Assembly (NCBI GenBank): GCA_041477005.1
Contig: JBGOUJ010000064.1
Coordinates: forward strand, 1 to 20,107
Source of the DNA: JBGOUJ01 sp041477005
GTDB taxonomy: Bacteria; Acidobacteriota; Terriglobia; Bryobacterales; JACQDG01
Direction of reading: 5' to 3'
Length of the DNA: 20,107 nt
A program made the translations under genes and the position numbers. Below the pieces are notes generated by a model, which saw only the letters and a program-made list of their open reading frames with translations, was not told where the DNA came from and ran no database searches. Below, piece after piece: positions 6,899 to 14,161 of the stretch. How positions within the stretch are numbered: position 1 is the stretch's first letter; the number at the start of each line of letters is the position of its first letter.

Positions 6899-9159
6899 AA
6901 ACGCAAGAGTACACGGTGGTAGGCACGCGGCCCATTCGGCACGATGGCGCCGATAAGGTGACGGGCCGCGCTCTTTACGGGGCCGACTTCCATATGGCCG
7001 GCCTGCTGCACGGCTTCGTTCTCCGTAGCCCGCACGCGCACGCCCGCATCCGCCGCATCGACACCAGCAAGGCTGCCGCGCTGCCCGGCGTGAAAGCGGT
7101 TGTTACCGCCGTCGACCTCCCGCAAGCCGCCGATCGCATCGTCGATCTCGGCGAGGGCGCCACGCCGCTGAGCTACATTCGCGGCAACGTCTTGGCCAGG
7201 GGCAAGGTCCTCTATAAGGGCCACGCCGTGGCTGGGGTGGCCGCGGTGAGCCCTCACGTCGCCGAGGAGGCGGCGGGCCTGATCGAGGTGGAATACGAAG
7301 TGCTTCCTTGTGTGCTGACCGCTCCGGAAGCCATGCGGGACGGCGCGCCCATCCTCCACGAGGACCTCAAGACCAAGGAGCTGGGCGAGTCGAGCGGCAA
7401 GGTCAGCAATGTCGCCGATCACTTTCGCTACGCCCTCGGCGATGTCGAGAAGGGCTTTGCCGAAGCCGATGTAGTGGTGGAGCGGGAGTACCACACCGCC
7501 ACCGTCCACCAGGGCTACATCGAGCCGCAAAACGCCACGGCGCTGTGGAACAACGACGGGCGCGTACACGTCTGGTGCAGCACCCAAGGCGCCTTCGTGG
7601 TGCGCGACACGACGGCCTGCATTCTGGACATCCCGGTCTCGCGCGTGAAGGTCACGCCGATGGAGATCGGCGGCGGATTCGGCGGCAAGATACCAGTCTA
7701 TCTGGAGCCGGTGGCCGCGCTGCTGTCGAAGAAGACGGGACAGCCGGTGAAGATGGTGATGTCGCGCAAGGACGTCTTCGAAGGCACGGGGCCGACGCCG
7801 GGTTCCTACATAAAGGTGAAGATCGGCGCGCGGAAAGACGGGCGCATCACGGCGGCCCAGGCTTACTTGGCCTACGAAGCCGGCGCCTACCCGGGAGCGA
7901 TGGTCGTGCCGGGCGCGATGTGCGTCTTCGCCGCCTATGACCTCGCCAACGTCCTGATCGACGGCTTCGACGTTGTGGTGAACAAGCCGAGCACCGCTGC
8001 CTACCGGGCCCCCGGCGCCACCAACGCGGCCTTCGCCACCGAGACCGTGGTGGATGAAATCGCGGAGAAGCTGGGCCTCGATCCCATCGACTTCCGGCTG
8101 AAGAACGCCGCCAAAGAAGGCACTCGCCGCGCGGACGGGCCGAAGTACCGGCGCATCGGCTGCGTCGAAGTGCTCGAGGCGATCAAGAGCCACCCGCACT
8201 ACAACGCTCCCCTGGACGGCGGTTCTGCCGATGGTCCCCGCCGCGGGCGTGGCGTGGCGGTCGGATTCTGGTTCAACGTCGGTCTGCCTTCGAGCTGCAC
8301 GATCAGCGTCAATGCGGACGGGACGGTGAACCTGGTGGAAGGCTCGATCGACATCGGTGGAACTCGCACGTCGGTGGCCATGCAGGCGGCGGAAGTGCTG
8401 GGGATTTCCGCCGAAGATGTGCGCCCCACCGTGGTCGATACCGACTCGGTCGGCTACACCGCCGTGACCGGGGGCAGCCGCACGACCTTCGCCACCGGCT
8501 GGGCCGCCTACGAAGCCGCGCAGGACGTTATCCGGCAGATGAAAGAACGAGCGGCGAAGCTCTGGGAGACGGAGGCGGCGGGGGTCGCGGCGGAACGCGG
8601 GGTTTTCTGCAGCGGCGGGCACAAGATGAGCTTCCAGGATCTTGCCGCGAGACTGGCGGACACGGGCGGCCCGGTGGTCGGGCGCGGCGCGGTGAACCCC
8701 AGAGGCGTCGGAGGCTCTTTCTCCGGGTGCATCGCGGATGTGGAGGTCGATCCCGAGACCGGCAAAGTGTCGATTCTGCGCTTTACCTCGGTCCAGGATG
8801 CAGGGAAGGCCATCCATCCGAGCTACGTGGAGGGCCAAATGCAGGGCGGCAGCGCGCAGGGTATCGGCTGGGCGCTGAATGAGGAGTACTATGTCAGCGT
8901 GGACGGCGTCATGATGAACTCCAGCCTGCTCGACTACCGCATGCCCACCAGCCTGGACCTGCCGCCGATCGAAACGGTGATTGTGGAGGTGCCCAACCCC
9001 GGCCACCCGTTCGGCGTGCGCGGTGTGGGAGAAGCCAACATCGTTCCTCCGCCGGCCGCCATCGCCAACGCCATCTACCACGCGGTGGGGGTCCGCATGA
9101 GCCGCCTGCCCATGAAGCCGTCTGCGGTGATGGAGGCCATCTGGAGCAAGAGGGGCTGA
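6895..9159 (+). CDS. Molybdenum hydroxylase large subunit, molybdopterin-binding (xanthine dehydrogenase/HcrA-like)
   Basis: This 754-residue catalytic subunit binds a pyranopterin molybdenum cofactor and hydroxylates its substrate using water. The N-terminal domain starts GTRPIRHDGADKVTGRALYG. The cofactor loop is GGGFGGK at about residues 259-265, the region after AYRAPGATNAAFATE (from A369) lines the active site, and GVRGVGEAN contains E713, the expected catalytic base. It lacks the AYxCSFR active-site loop of true CO dehydrogenase, so it is not CoxL form I. The start ATG at 6895 overlaps the upstream TGA and is preceded by AGGAGGGGA. The distance to the MoaD-like gene is one base. Overall it most resembles aromatic- or purine-type hydroxylases (4-hydroxybenzoyl-CoA reductase or xanthine dehydrogenase group); the substrate is not determinable from sequence alone. 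Confidence 0.93.
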   Translation: MKTQEYTVVGTRPIRHDGADKVTGRALYGADFHMAGLLHGFVLRSPHAHARIRRIDTSKAAALPGVKAVVTAVDLPQAADRIVDLGEGATPLSYIRGNVLARGKVLYKGHAVAGVAAVSPHVAEEAAGLIEVEYEVLPCVLTAPEAMRDGAPILHEDLKTKELGESSGKVSNVADHFRYALGDVEKGFAEADVVVEREYHTATVHQGYIEPQNATALWNNDGRVHVWCSTQGAFVVRDTTACILDIPVSRVKVTPMEIGGGFGGKIPVYLEPVAALLSKKTGQPVKMVMSRKDVFEGTGPTPGSYIKVKIGARKDGRITAAQAYLAYEAGAYPGAMVVPGAMCVFAAYDLANVLIDGFDVVVNKPSTAAYRAPGATNAAFATETVVDEIAEKLGLDPIDFRLKNAAKEGTRRADGPKYRRIGCVEVLEAIKSHPHYNAPLDGGSADGPRRGRGVAVGFWFNVGLPSSCTISVNADGTVNLVEGSIDIGGTRTSVAMQAAEVLGISAEDVRPTVVDTDSVGYTAVTGGSRTTFATGWAAYEAAQDVIRQMKERAAKLWETEAAGVAAERGVFCSGGHKMSFQDLAARLADTGGPVVGRGAVNPRGVGGSFSGCIADVEVDPETGKVSILRFTSVQDAGKAIHPSYVEGQMQGGSAQGIGWALNEEYYVSVDGVMMNSSLLDYRMPTSLDLPPIETVIVEVPNPGHPFGVRGVGEANIVPPPAAIANAIYHAVGVRMSRLPMKPSAVMEAIWSKRG

Positions 9160-9160
9160 C

Positions 9161-9439
9161 GTGGCGGTGGTTTACATCCCGACGCCGCTCGCCGGTTTGA
9201 CGGGCGGAAAGTCGCCGGTAGAGGTGGAAGGCGCCACCGTGCGCCAGATCATCGATAACCTGGAGCGGGCCTGGCCCGGAATCCGCGAGCGGTTGATGGC
9301 CGAGGACCGGCTCCGCCCCAACATATCTGTTGCCGTGGATGGCGAAGTCAGTCCGCTCGGCTTGCTCGAGCGCGTTTCCCCATCGAGCGAAGTTCACTTC
9401 GTCGCTGCGATCAGCGGCGGCGCCGGCGAGACCCGCTGA
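9161..9439 (+). CDS. MoaD/ThiS-family sulfur carrier protein with a short extension after the di-glycine
   Basis: A 92-residue ubiquitin-fold protein. MoaD donates sulfur from a C-terminal thiocarboxylate when molybdopterin is made; ThiS does so for thiazole. The pattern of an N-terminal strand (VVYIPTPLAGLTGG), the VRQIIDNLERAWPGIRERL helix, a conserved ISVAVDGE and the final VHFVAAISGG fits the family. Normally the chain ends at Gly-Gly, but here GG (residues 86-87) is followed by AGETR, which would have to be removed before activation. GTG start at 9161, one base after the large-subunit stop, so it is the fourth gene of the operon. Likely role: molybdenum cofactor synthesis or sulfuration for the neighbouring enzyme (inference from context). 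Confidence 0.82.
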   Translation: MAVVYIPTPLAGLTGGKSPVEVEGATVRQIIDNLERAWPGIRERLMAEDRLRPNISVAVDGEVSPLGLLERVSPSSEVHFVAAISGGAGETR

Positions 9440-9525
9440 ACAGGATACGAAGAAGAACGTGCACGCTGTGGCATTGGCGCAAAGCACCAGCGCCGCGGTC
9501 CCGGGTTCCTGTATAAACTGTAGGG

Positions 9526-11295
9526 ATGCGCCCTTTCCTTTGCAGCACTCTAATTTTCCTGCTTGTGCTCCCGGCTAACGCCCAGCGGCGCCAATTGCCG
9601 GATCGCGTACCGCCGAAACGCTCTTCCCAGATCGAAAACGGCTTCGGCATCAACTCGAACCTGCCGCGGGATCCGTATTTGCCCTGGAGCCGCTGGTGGT
9701 GGACACGAATGTTCGATGCCGGGGTGAGCTGGATCCGGATCGGGCAATACGAGAACAGCTCGGACTACACGAGCTGGGACTGGGTCGAGCAGAGGCGCGG
9801 CGTCTATTCCATTCCGCCCGAAGTAGACGACTACGTCAACTCGCTGGTCGACAACGGCGTGAAGATTCAGGTCCAGTTGCAATATGGCAATCCCATGTAC
9901 ACCTCCCCGTCAGGTATCCGGCCCGATGCGATCACGCCGCAGCCCGGTTCCTTCCATAACCCCGATCGCAGCCTCTACTCCCTGTTCTGGCCGCCGAAGA
10001 CGCCGGATCAGATCGACGCCTTCGTCCGGTATGTGAAGTTCGTCGTGAACCACTTTCGCGACCGCATCCGGTACTACGCCCTGTGGAACGAGCAGGACAT
10101 CACCTACTGGAACCCCATCGGCAACCCGGAAGAATACGGGCGCCTGTTGAAGGCGTTCGTGCCGGCCGTGCACGAGACCGACCCGCAGGCCAAGGTCATC
10201 TATGGCGGCCAGGCGGATCCCGCGCGCGATTTTGCCCGCCGCGCCCTCGACGCCTGCCAGTGCGCCGCCGGGATTGACGTGTTCGCCTATCACACCTACC
10301 CGGGCTTCGGTCAGAATGTGAATCCGGAATCGATGGACTACGGCGCCTATGGCCCGGAATCGCCCGCCAAGCTTCGCGAAATGGTCCGCAGCTATCCCGG
10401 CATTCGCAAAGACATTCCCTTCTGGGACGACGAGTTCAATTCCATTGCGTCCTGGGCGGGTTCGGACGAATCCGTGCAGGCGAAGTACGTGCCGCGATGT
10501 CTCGTTTACAACTGGGCGGCGGGCGTGCGCACCTTTGTGTGGCTGCTGGCGGCCGGCACCGACGGGAACGAGTATGATGATTTCGGCATCATCCATGGCC
10601 TGCGCCATCTGGCCGACGACTTCACGCCGCGCCCGGTTTTCTCCTCGCTCCAGAACACGAATGCGCTGTTCTCCGACACGCGGCTCGATCCTTCCATCCA
10701 GATCGTGCCGCCCGATATTCCGGCGCTGCGGCGGAGGTCCGCACTTCCATTTTTCGCTTACGGGTTCCGCTCCAAGGCGGGCAAGCCGATTGTGGCGTAC
10801 TGGCTGGGAGCGCACAGCGTGCCGGGCAACGTTTTCGCCCCGATCTACGCGGACCTGGAGGTCCGCAACAGCGGCATCCGGCGCCCGGCGCTGATCGACG
10901 TGGTCTCCGGCGAAATTCGCCCCATCGAGTGGAAGACCGGCGCGACGGACGTGCTGCCCAATGTGCCCCTGCGCGACACCGTGATGGCCATCGCCGATGA
11001 AGATTACATCGACTGGCCGGTGCTGCCGGAAGCGCCCAGTTCGCTGGCCGCGGTCGCTTCCGGCGCCGCCGTACGGCTGCGCTGGGAAGTGCACGGCGGC
11101 GACGCCCGCAACGCCATCATCGAGCGGCGCACCGGCCCCACCGGCCCGTGGTCGCGCATCGCTACCCAGCCGGCGGGCCAGCAGGAGTATGCGGATGCGG
11201 GCGCGCCAGCGGGCCACACGATCTGCTACCGCGTCCGGGTCGCCAACGCCAACGGCGAGTCGGCCTACTCGAACATTGTGCGTGTCAGGCGGTAA
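9526..11295 (+). CDS. Secreted clan GH-A-like glycoside hydrolase with C-terminal Fn3-like domain
   Basis: A 589-residue exported protein: signal peptide MRPFLCSTLIFLLVLPANAQ, then a TIM-barrel glycosidase region to about residue 390, a beta-sandwich linker, and a C-terminal fibronectin type III-like domain (about 506-589, starting LPEAPSSLAAVAS and ending SAYSNIVRVRR). The general acid is likely E189 in YYALWNEQDITYW and the nucleophile E303 in PFWDDEFNS, the arrangement used by clan GH-A families such as GH39. It resembles GH39 or cellulase-like proteins; the exact family and substrate are uncertain, and no carbohydrate-binding module was recognised. The ATG at 9526 has TATAAA ending 8 nt upstream and no clear ribosome site. 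Probably acts on plant or microbial polysaccharide outside the cytoplasm. Confidence 0.8.
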   Translation: MRPFLCSTLIFLLVLPANAQRRQLPDRVPPKRSSQIENGFGINSNLPRDPYLPWSRWWWTRMFDAGVSWIRIGQYENSSDYTSWDWVEQRRGVYSIPPEVDDYVNSLVDNGVKIQVQLQYGNPMYTSPSGIRPDAITPQPGSFHNPDRSLYSLFWPPKTPDQIDAFVRYVKFVVNHFRDRIRYYALWNEQDITYWNPIGNPEEYGRLLKAFVPAVHETDPQAKVIYGGQADPARDFARRALDACQCAAGIDVFAYHTYPGFGQNVNPESMDYGAYGPESPAKLREMVRSYPGIRKDIPFWDDEFNSIASWAGSDESVQAKYVPRCLVYNWAAGVRTFVWLLAAGTDGNEYDDFGIIHGLRHLADDFTPRPVFSSLQNTNALFSDTRLDPSIQIVPPDIPALRRRSALPFFAYGFRSKAGKPIVAYWLGAHSVPGNVFAPIYADLEVRNSGIRRPALIDVVSGEIRPIEWKTGATDVLPNVPLRDTVMAIADEDYIDWPVLPEAPSSLAAVASGAAVRLRWEVHGGDARNAIIERRTGPTGPWSRIATQPAGQQEYADAGAPAGHTICYRVRVANANGESAYSNIVRVRR

Positions 11296-11365
11296 AGGTG
11301 CGCGGGTGACTCCGAAGCTTCGCCGTAATGGGTCACTCTTGCAGGCATCCTGACGGCTCGCAGCC

Positions 11366-11404
11366 TCCTTGAAAATTGAACATGCTATGCTCAATATTCA
11401 AGGA
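11366..11404. repeat. Imperfect copy of the 39-bp palindrome (copy 1)
   Basis: Same layout as copy 2 (11482-11520): two 18-bp arms around a GCT centre. The right arm is identical; the left arm has two changes (AAAATT for AATATT, and GAACAT for GAGCAT). It ends in AAGGA and is followed by a GTG-initiated 21-codon reading frame (11414-11479). The two copies start 116 bp apart. Confidence 0.9.
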
Positions 11405-11413
11405 AGTAGGATC

Positions 11414-11479
11414 GTGTTTCCTGAAGAGCTTCCCGGTGCCGAGGTTAACAGTGGCGCCCTGCGGAATCAGCTCTTATAG
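11414..11479 (+). CDS. Very small ORF between the two palindromes, 21 codons
   Basis: GTG (11414) to TAG (11479) would encode MFPEELPGAEVNSGALRNQL plus one Leu. The AAGGA of the first palindrome arm lies about 10 nt before the GTG, the same type of arrangement as for the ATPase gene after copy 2. The peptide resembles nothing I recognise. It may be a truncated gene start that was once controlled by copy 1, or chance. Confidence 0.2.
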   Translation: MFPEELPGAEVNSGALRNQLL

Positions 11480-11481
11480 TA

Positions 11482-11520
11482 TCCTTGAATATTGAGCATG
11501 CTATGCTCAATATTCAAGGA
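11482..11520 (+). promoter_or_regulatory. Perfect 39-bp palindrome holding the ATPase ribosome-binding site (copy 2)
   Basis: Arms of 18 bp, TCCTTGAATATTGAGCAT and ATGCTCAATATTCAAGGA, surround a GCT centre with no mismatch. The right arm ends in AAGGA; with the next G it forms AAGGAG (11516-11521), 6 nt before the ATG at 11528. In RNA the complete hairpin would pair the Shine-Dalgarno sequence with the left arm. This could lower translation, or the DNA form could be a protein-binding or mobile repeat sequence. Confidence 0.75.
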
Positions 11521-11527
11521 GAGAATC

Positions 11528-12688
11528 ATGCCGCTGCAGCGAATGGCCCTGGTGCAACAGGTCCGGCGGGCCCTCAAGGCCAACCCCGTGACGGCCCTCT
11601 ACGGGCCCCGCCAGTGTGGAAAAACAACCCTGGCGCGCCAGGTCGCGGAGGGCGCCGGCGCCGAGTATTTCGACCTGGAAGACCCGGTGAGCCAGAGGCG
11701 GCTCTCCGAGCCGATGACCGCGCTTCGGCGGTTGCGGGGCCTCGTCGTGATCGACGAGGTACAAAGGCAGCCGGACTTGTTTCCGGTGCTCCGCGTTTTG
11801 GCGGACCGCAGGCCTCTGCCCGCCCGGTTCCTGGTGCTGGGGAGCGCCTCGCCCGAGCTGCTTCGCCAGGGTTCGGAGTCGCTGGCCGGCCGCATCGCTT
11901 TCGTCGAGATGGGCGGGTTCGACCTGCCCGAGGCGGGCGCGAAAGCCCTGTGGCGGCTTTGGTGGCGCGGAGGTTTCCCGCGGTCTTTTTTGGCCCGGAC
12001 CGACACCGAGAGCCGCGCCTGGCAGGAGAACTTTATCCGGACATTCCTCGAGCGCGACATCCGCGAGTACGGCGTCGAGACGCCGCCCGTGGCGCTTCGC
12101 CGGATGTGGAGCATGCTGGCGCATTACCACGGGCAGATCTGGAACGCCTCCGAGCTGTCGAGATCCCTGGGCGAAGCGCACACGACCGTGAAGAGACATC
12201 TGGACCTCCTGACGGGCGCGCTCATGGTGCGGCAACTGCAGCCGTGGCACGAAAACCTTGGGAAGCGGCAGGTCAAGTCGCCCAAGGTGTATTTGCGGGA
12301 TTCGGGACTGCTGCATGCCTTGTTGGGCGTCCCGTCGTTTCGGGCGCTCGAAGGACATCCCAAGCTGGGCGCTTCCTGGGAAGGATTCGCTGTCGAAGAA
12401 ATCATTCACGTCGCCGGCGAGCGCAACGTCTATTTCTGGGCGACCCAGGCGGGCGCCGAGCTGGACCTGTTGCTGACGCTCGGCGGACAGCGTTACGGGG
12501 TGGAGATCAAGTATGGCGACGCTCCGGGCATGACCAAGTCGATGCGAACTGCGCTGGAAGACCTGAAGCTCAAGCGGCTGTTCGTTGTCTACCCGGGGAC
12601 GGAAAGGTACGAACTGGATAAGAGGGCCGTGGTCGTGCCCCTCGACCAGATACGATCCGAGCTGCTCGCTCGCCGCAGGTTAGGGTAG
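11528..12688 (+). CDS. AAA ATPase with DUF4143 domain
   Basis: A 386-residue protein. The Walker A motif GPRQCGKTT (26-34) and Walker B LVVIDEVQ (D76, E77) define the AAA_14 ATPase; sensor-like LVLGSASPELLRQGSESLAG follows. Then a winged-helix-like region (NASELSRSLGEAHTTVKRHL) leads into the DUF4143 domain, with FLERDIREYG and VYLRDSGLLHALLGV as landmarks. The tail E-L-D-L-L-L ... V-E-I-K (about 312-330) has the D...ExK spacing of a PD-(D/E)XK nuclease-like fold. The start ATG at 11528 has AAGGAG 6 nt upstream, inside the palindrome; reading could extend upstream through the palindrome, but without a ribosome site. Such ATPases are widespread, often in many copies and near mobile or toxin genes; their role is unclear. 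Genes on both sides run independently. Confidence 0.9.
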   Translation: MPLQRMALVQQVRRALKANPVTALYGPRQCGKTTLARQVAEGAGAEYFDLEDPVSQRRLSEPMTALRRLRGLVVIDEVQRQPDLFPVLRVLADRRPLPARFLVLGSASPELLRQGSESLAGRIAFVEMGGFDLPEAGAKALWRLWWRGGFPRSFLARTDTESRAWQENFIRTFLERDIREYGVETPPVALRRMWSMLAHYHGQIWNASELSRSLGEAHTTVKRHLDLLTGALMVRQLQPWHENLGKRQVKSPKVYLRDSGLLHALLGVPSFRALEGHPKLGASWEGFAVEEIIHVAGERNVYFWATQAGAELDLLLTLGGQRYGVEIKYGDAPGMTKSMRTALEDLKLKRLFVVYPGTERYELDKRAVVVPLDQIRSELLARRRLG

Positions 12689-12845
12689 CGAGCACGTTCA
12701 GATACTCCCGCTCGGGCCGCGAGAGCCCGGCGCGCTTGTCCAGTAGACGATGAATCACAGCCCTCTTTCGGGACGCAGCCCGGCCCTGGTAGGCGCGGTC
12801 CACGGCGAGGCGGGCCAGGAGAACCTCCGGAATCGGATCGGGTTG
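12683..12845 (-). pseudogene. Fused scrap of a GNAT acetyltransferase and an antitoxin-like HTH protein
   Basis: One minus-strand frame, opened by an upstream TGA (12846-12848), reads QPDPIPEVLLARLAVDRAYQ-GR, which matches the acetyl-CoA-binding core of GNAT toxins or acetyltransferases (LLGRLAVDRRYQGRGLG). The match breaks exactly at the pyrophosphate loop. It then continues as RAVIHRLLDKRAGLSRPERE and YLNVLATL, a pattern seen in HigA-type antitoxin N-termini (L-S-x-x-E-x-x-Y-L-x-V-L). No start, no complete domain. It looks like a deletion junction between two toxin-antitoxin-type genes. It ends against the ATPase gene's 3' end. Confidence 0.5.
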
Positions 12846-12983
12846 TCACGACGAGAGTCCATCGGGTCCAGAGGGCATGGGTCGAACGGTTGTTCTTAAT
12901 TAACTGTCTCCGCTTCCCGATCGGCCGCGGCGGGAATTGTTCACACAAGGCCAAGTAGCCACTCTCAGATCCACGGGTCATCC

Positions 12984-14090
12984 TTACGGCCTCGCCAGCA
13001 CCGGGAAGAACGGCCGGTCGGTGATCTGGGGACGGAAGGATTCGGCCCAGCGGCCGGGAACGGGCGTTGCGCACGAGGGGCAGCGGCCGTCGGACGTGAT
13101 CTGGTACTCCCGAATGCGGTAGCCGTAGCGGCGGATCAGCAGCTTGCGGCACGCGGCGCAGTAGGTGTTCTCCAGGTTGCCCACCATACCCGGGATGTTT
13201 CCGGCGTAGACGTGCCGCAGGCCGGCGCGGCGGCCGGTTTCGGCGGCGCGCGCCAGCGTCTCGGGCGGCGTGTCGTCCGGGTCGGTCATCTTGTAGTCTT
13301 TGTGAAAGGCCGTTACGTGCCAGGGAATATCGGGCGAGATGCCGGCCAGGAACTCGGTCATTTGGGTCAGCTCGGCGTCGGAATCGTTGAAGCCCGGGAT
13401 CACCAGGGTCACGATCTCCAGCCAGAAACCCATTTCGTAAATGCGGCGGATGCTGTCGAGGATCGGCTGCAGGCGGCCGCCGAGCTGGCGATAGTGGCGG
13501 TCATCGAAGCTCTTCAGATCCACTTTGTAGAGATCCACCCACGGCCGGATGTATTCGAGCACCTGCGGCGTGGCGTTGCCGTTCGAGACAAAGCCGGTCA
13601 TCAACCCCGCCGCGCGCGCTTCCTGGAAAACCGCCACCGCCCATTCGGCGGTGATCAGCGGCTCATTGTAGGTGCTGACCATCACTTCGCCGCCCTGCTC
13701 GACGGCCATCTCCACGAGCTGGCGGGGCGTGGCGCGCCGGGGCGGCGCGATCGCTTGCGGATCGCGGACGGCCTGCGATGTCACCCAGTTCTGGCAATAG
13801 CCGCAATGCAGATCGCAGCCCAGCATGCCGAAGCTGAAGGCCAGCGCGCCGGGCCGGACGTGGAAAAACGGCTTCTTCTCGATCGGATCGCACTGCACCC
13901 CGGCCACATATCCCCACGGGATGTACAGCTTGCCGCCGCGATTGAAGCGAACCTTGCAAACCCCCGGCTGCCCTTCCGGGATGGGGCAGCAGTGGCCGCA
14001 GGCAAAGCACCGGATCCGGTTTCGATCGAGCGCCTCCCACAACTCGCCTTCGCGGACACTTTGCGCCAGAACCTCGGCTAGGGTGGGCAT
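12984..14090 (-). CDS. amrS: AmmeMemoRadiSam-type radical SAM enzyme (AmrS)
   Basis: This 368-residue protein belongs to the radical SAM family named for its usual clustering with AMMECR1 and Memo homologues; its reaction is not known to me. The N-terminal cysteine-rich segment C28FACGHCCPIPEGQPGVC45 is typical. The radical SAM cluster is C92-DLH-C96-GY-C99 in GCDLHCGYCQNW, followed by STYNEPLITAEWA, TGFVSNGN and PWVDLYKVDLKSFDD. WHVTAFHKDYKM and the C-terminal CAACRKLLIRRYGY zinc-ribbon-like segment complete the family pattern. The ATG at 14090 is chosen: a GGAAGGA lies 15 nt upstream (distant) and no nearer in-frame start exists. A TACAAT box is at 14125-14130. The upstream FAD oxidoreductase ends 71 bp away, so one transcript is possible. 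No AMMECR1 or Memo gene is present in the window. Confidence 0.93.
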   Translation of the reverse strand: MPTLAEVLAQSVREGELWEALDRNRIRCFACGHCCPIPEGQPGVCKVRFNRGGKLYIPWGYVAGVQCDPIEKKPFFHVRPGALAFSFGMLGCDLHCGYCQNWVTSQAVRDPQAIAPPRRATPRQLVEMAVEQGGEVMVSTYNEPLITAEWAVAVFQEARAAGLMTGFVSNGNATPQVLEYIRPWVDLYKVDLKSFDDRHYRQLGGRLQPILDSIRRIYEMGFWLEIVTLVIPGFNDSDAELTQMTEFLAGISPDIPWHVTAFHKDYKMTDPDDTPPETLARAAETGRRAGLRHVYAGNIPGMVGNLENTYCAACRKLLIRRYGYRIREYQITSDGRCPSCATPVPGRWAESFRPQITDRPFFPVLARP

Positions 14091-14161
14091 ACCGGCCCCG
14101 GAGAATCCTTCCAGCTCCGTCTTTATTGTACCGCCGGGGTGACCAACCTTGAGGGCCGTCC

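Noticed and set aside
6835..9081. Minus-strand open frame of 748 codons opposite the molybdenum hydroxylase large subunit
   Set aside because: It is a shadow of a coding region with all expected motifs; the composition is low-complexity His/Asp/Arg-rich.
6895..9159. Possibility that the operon encodes aerobic CO dehydrogenase
   Set aside because: The active-site loop is AYRAPGATN, not the AYxCSFR needed for form I CO dehydrogenase.
11313..11322. 10-bp palindrome CGAAGCTTCG after the glycosidase stop
   Set aside because: Short, no T-run and no second copy in the window; not informative alone.
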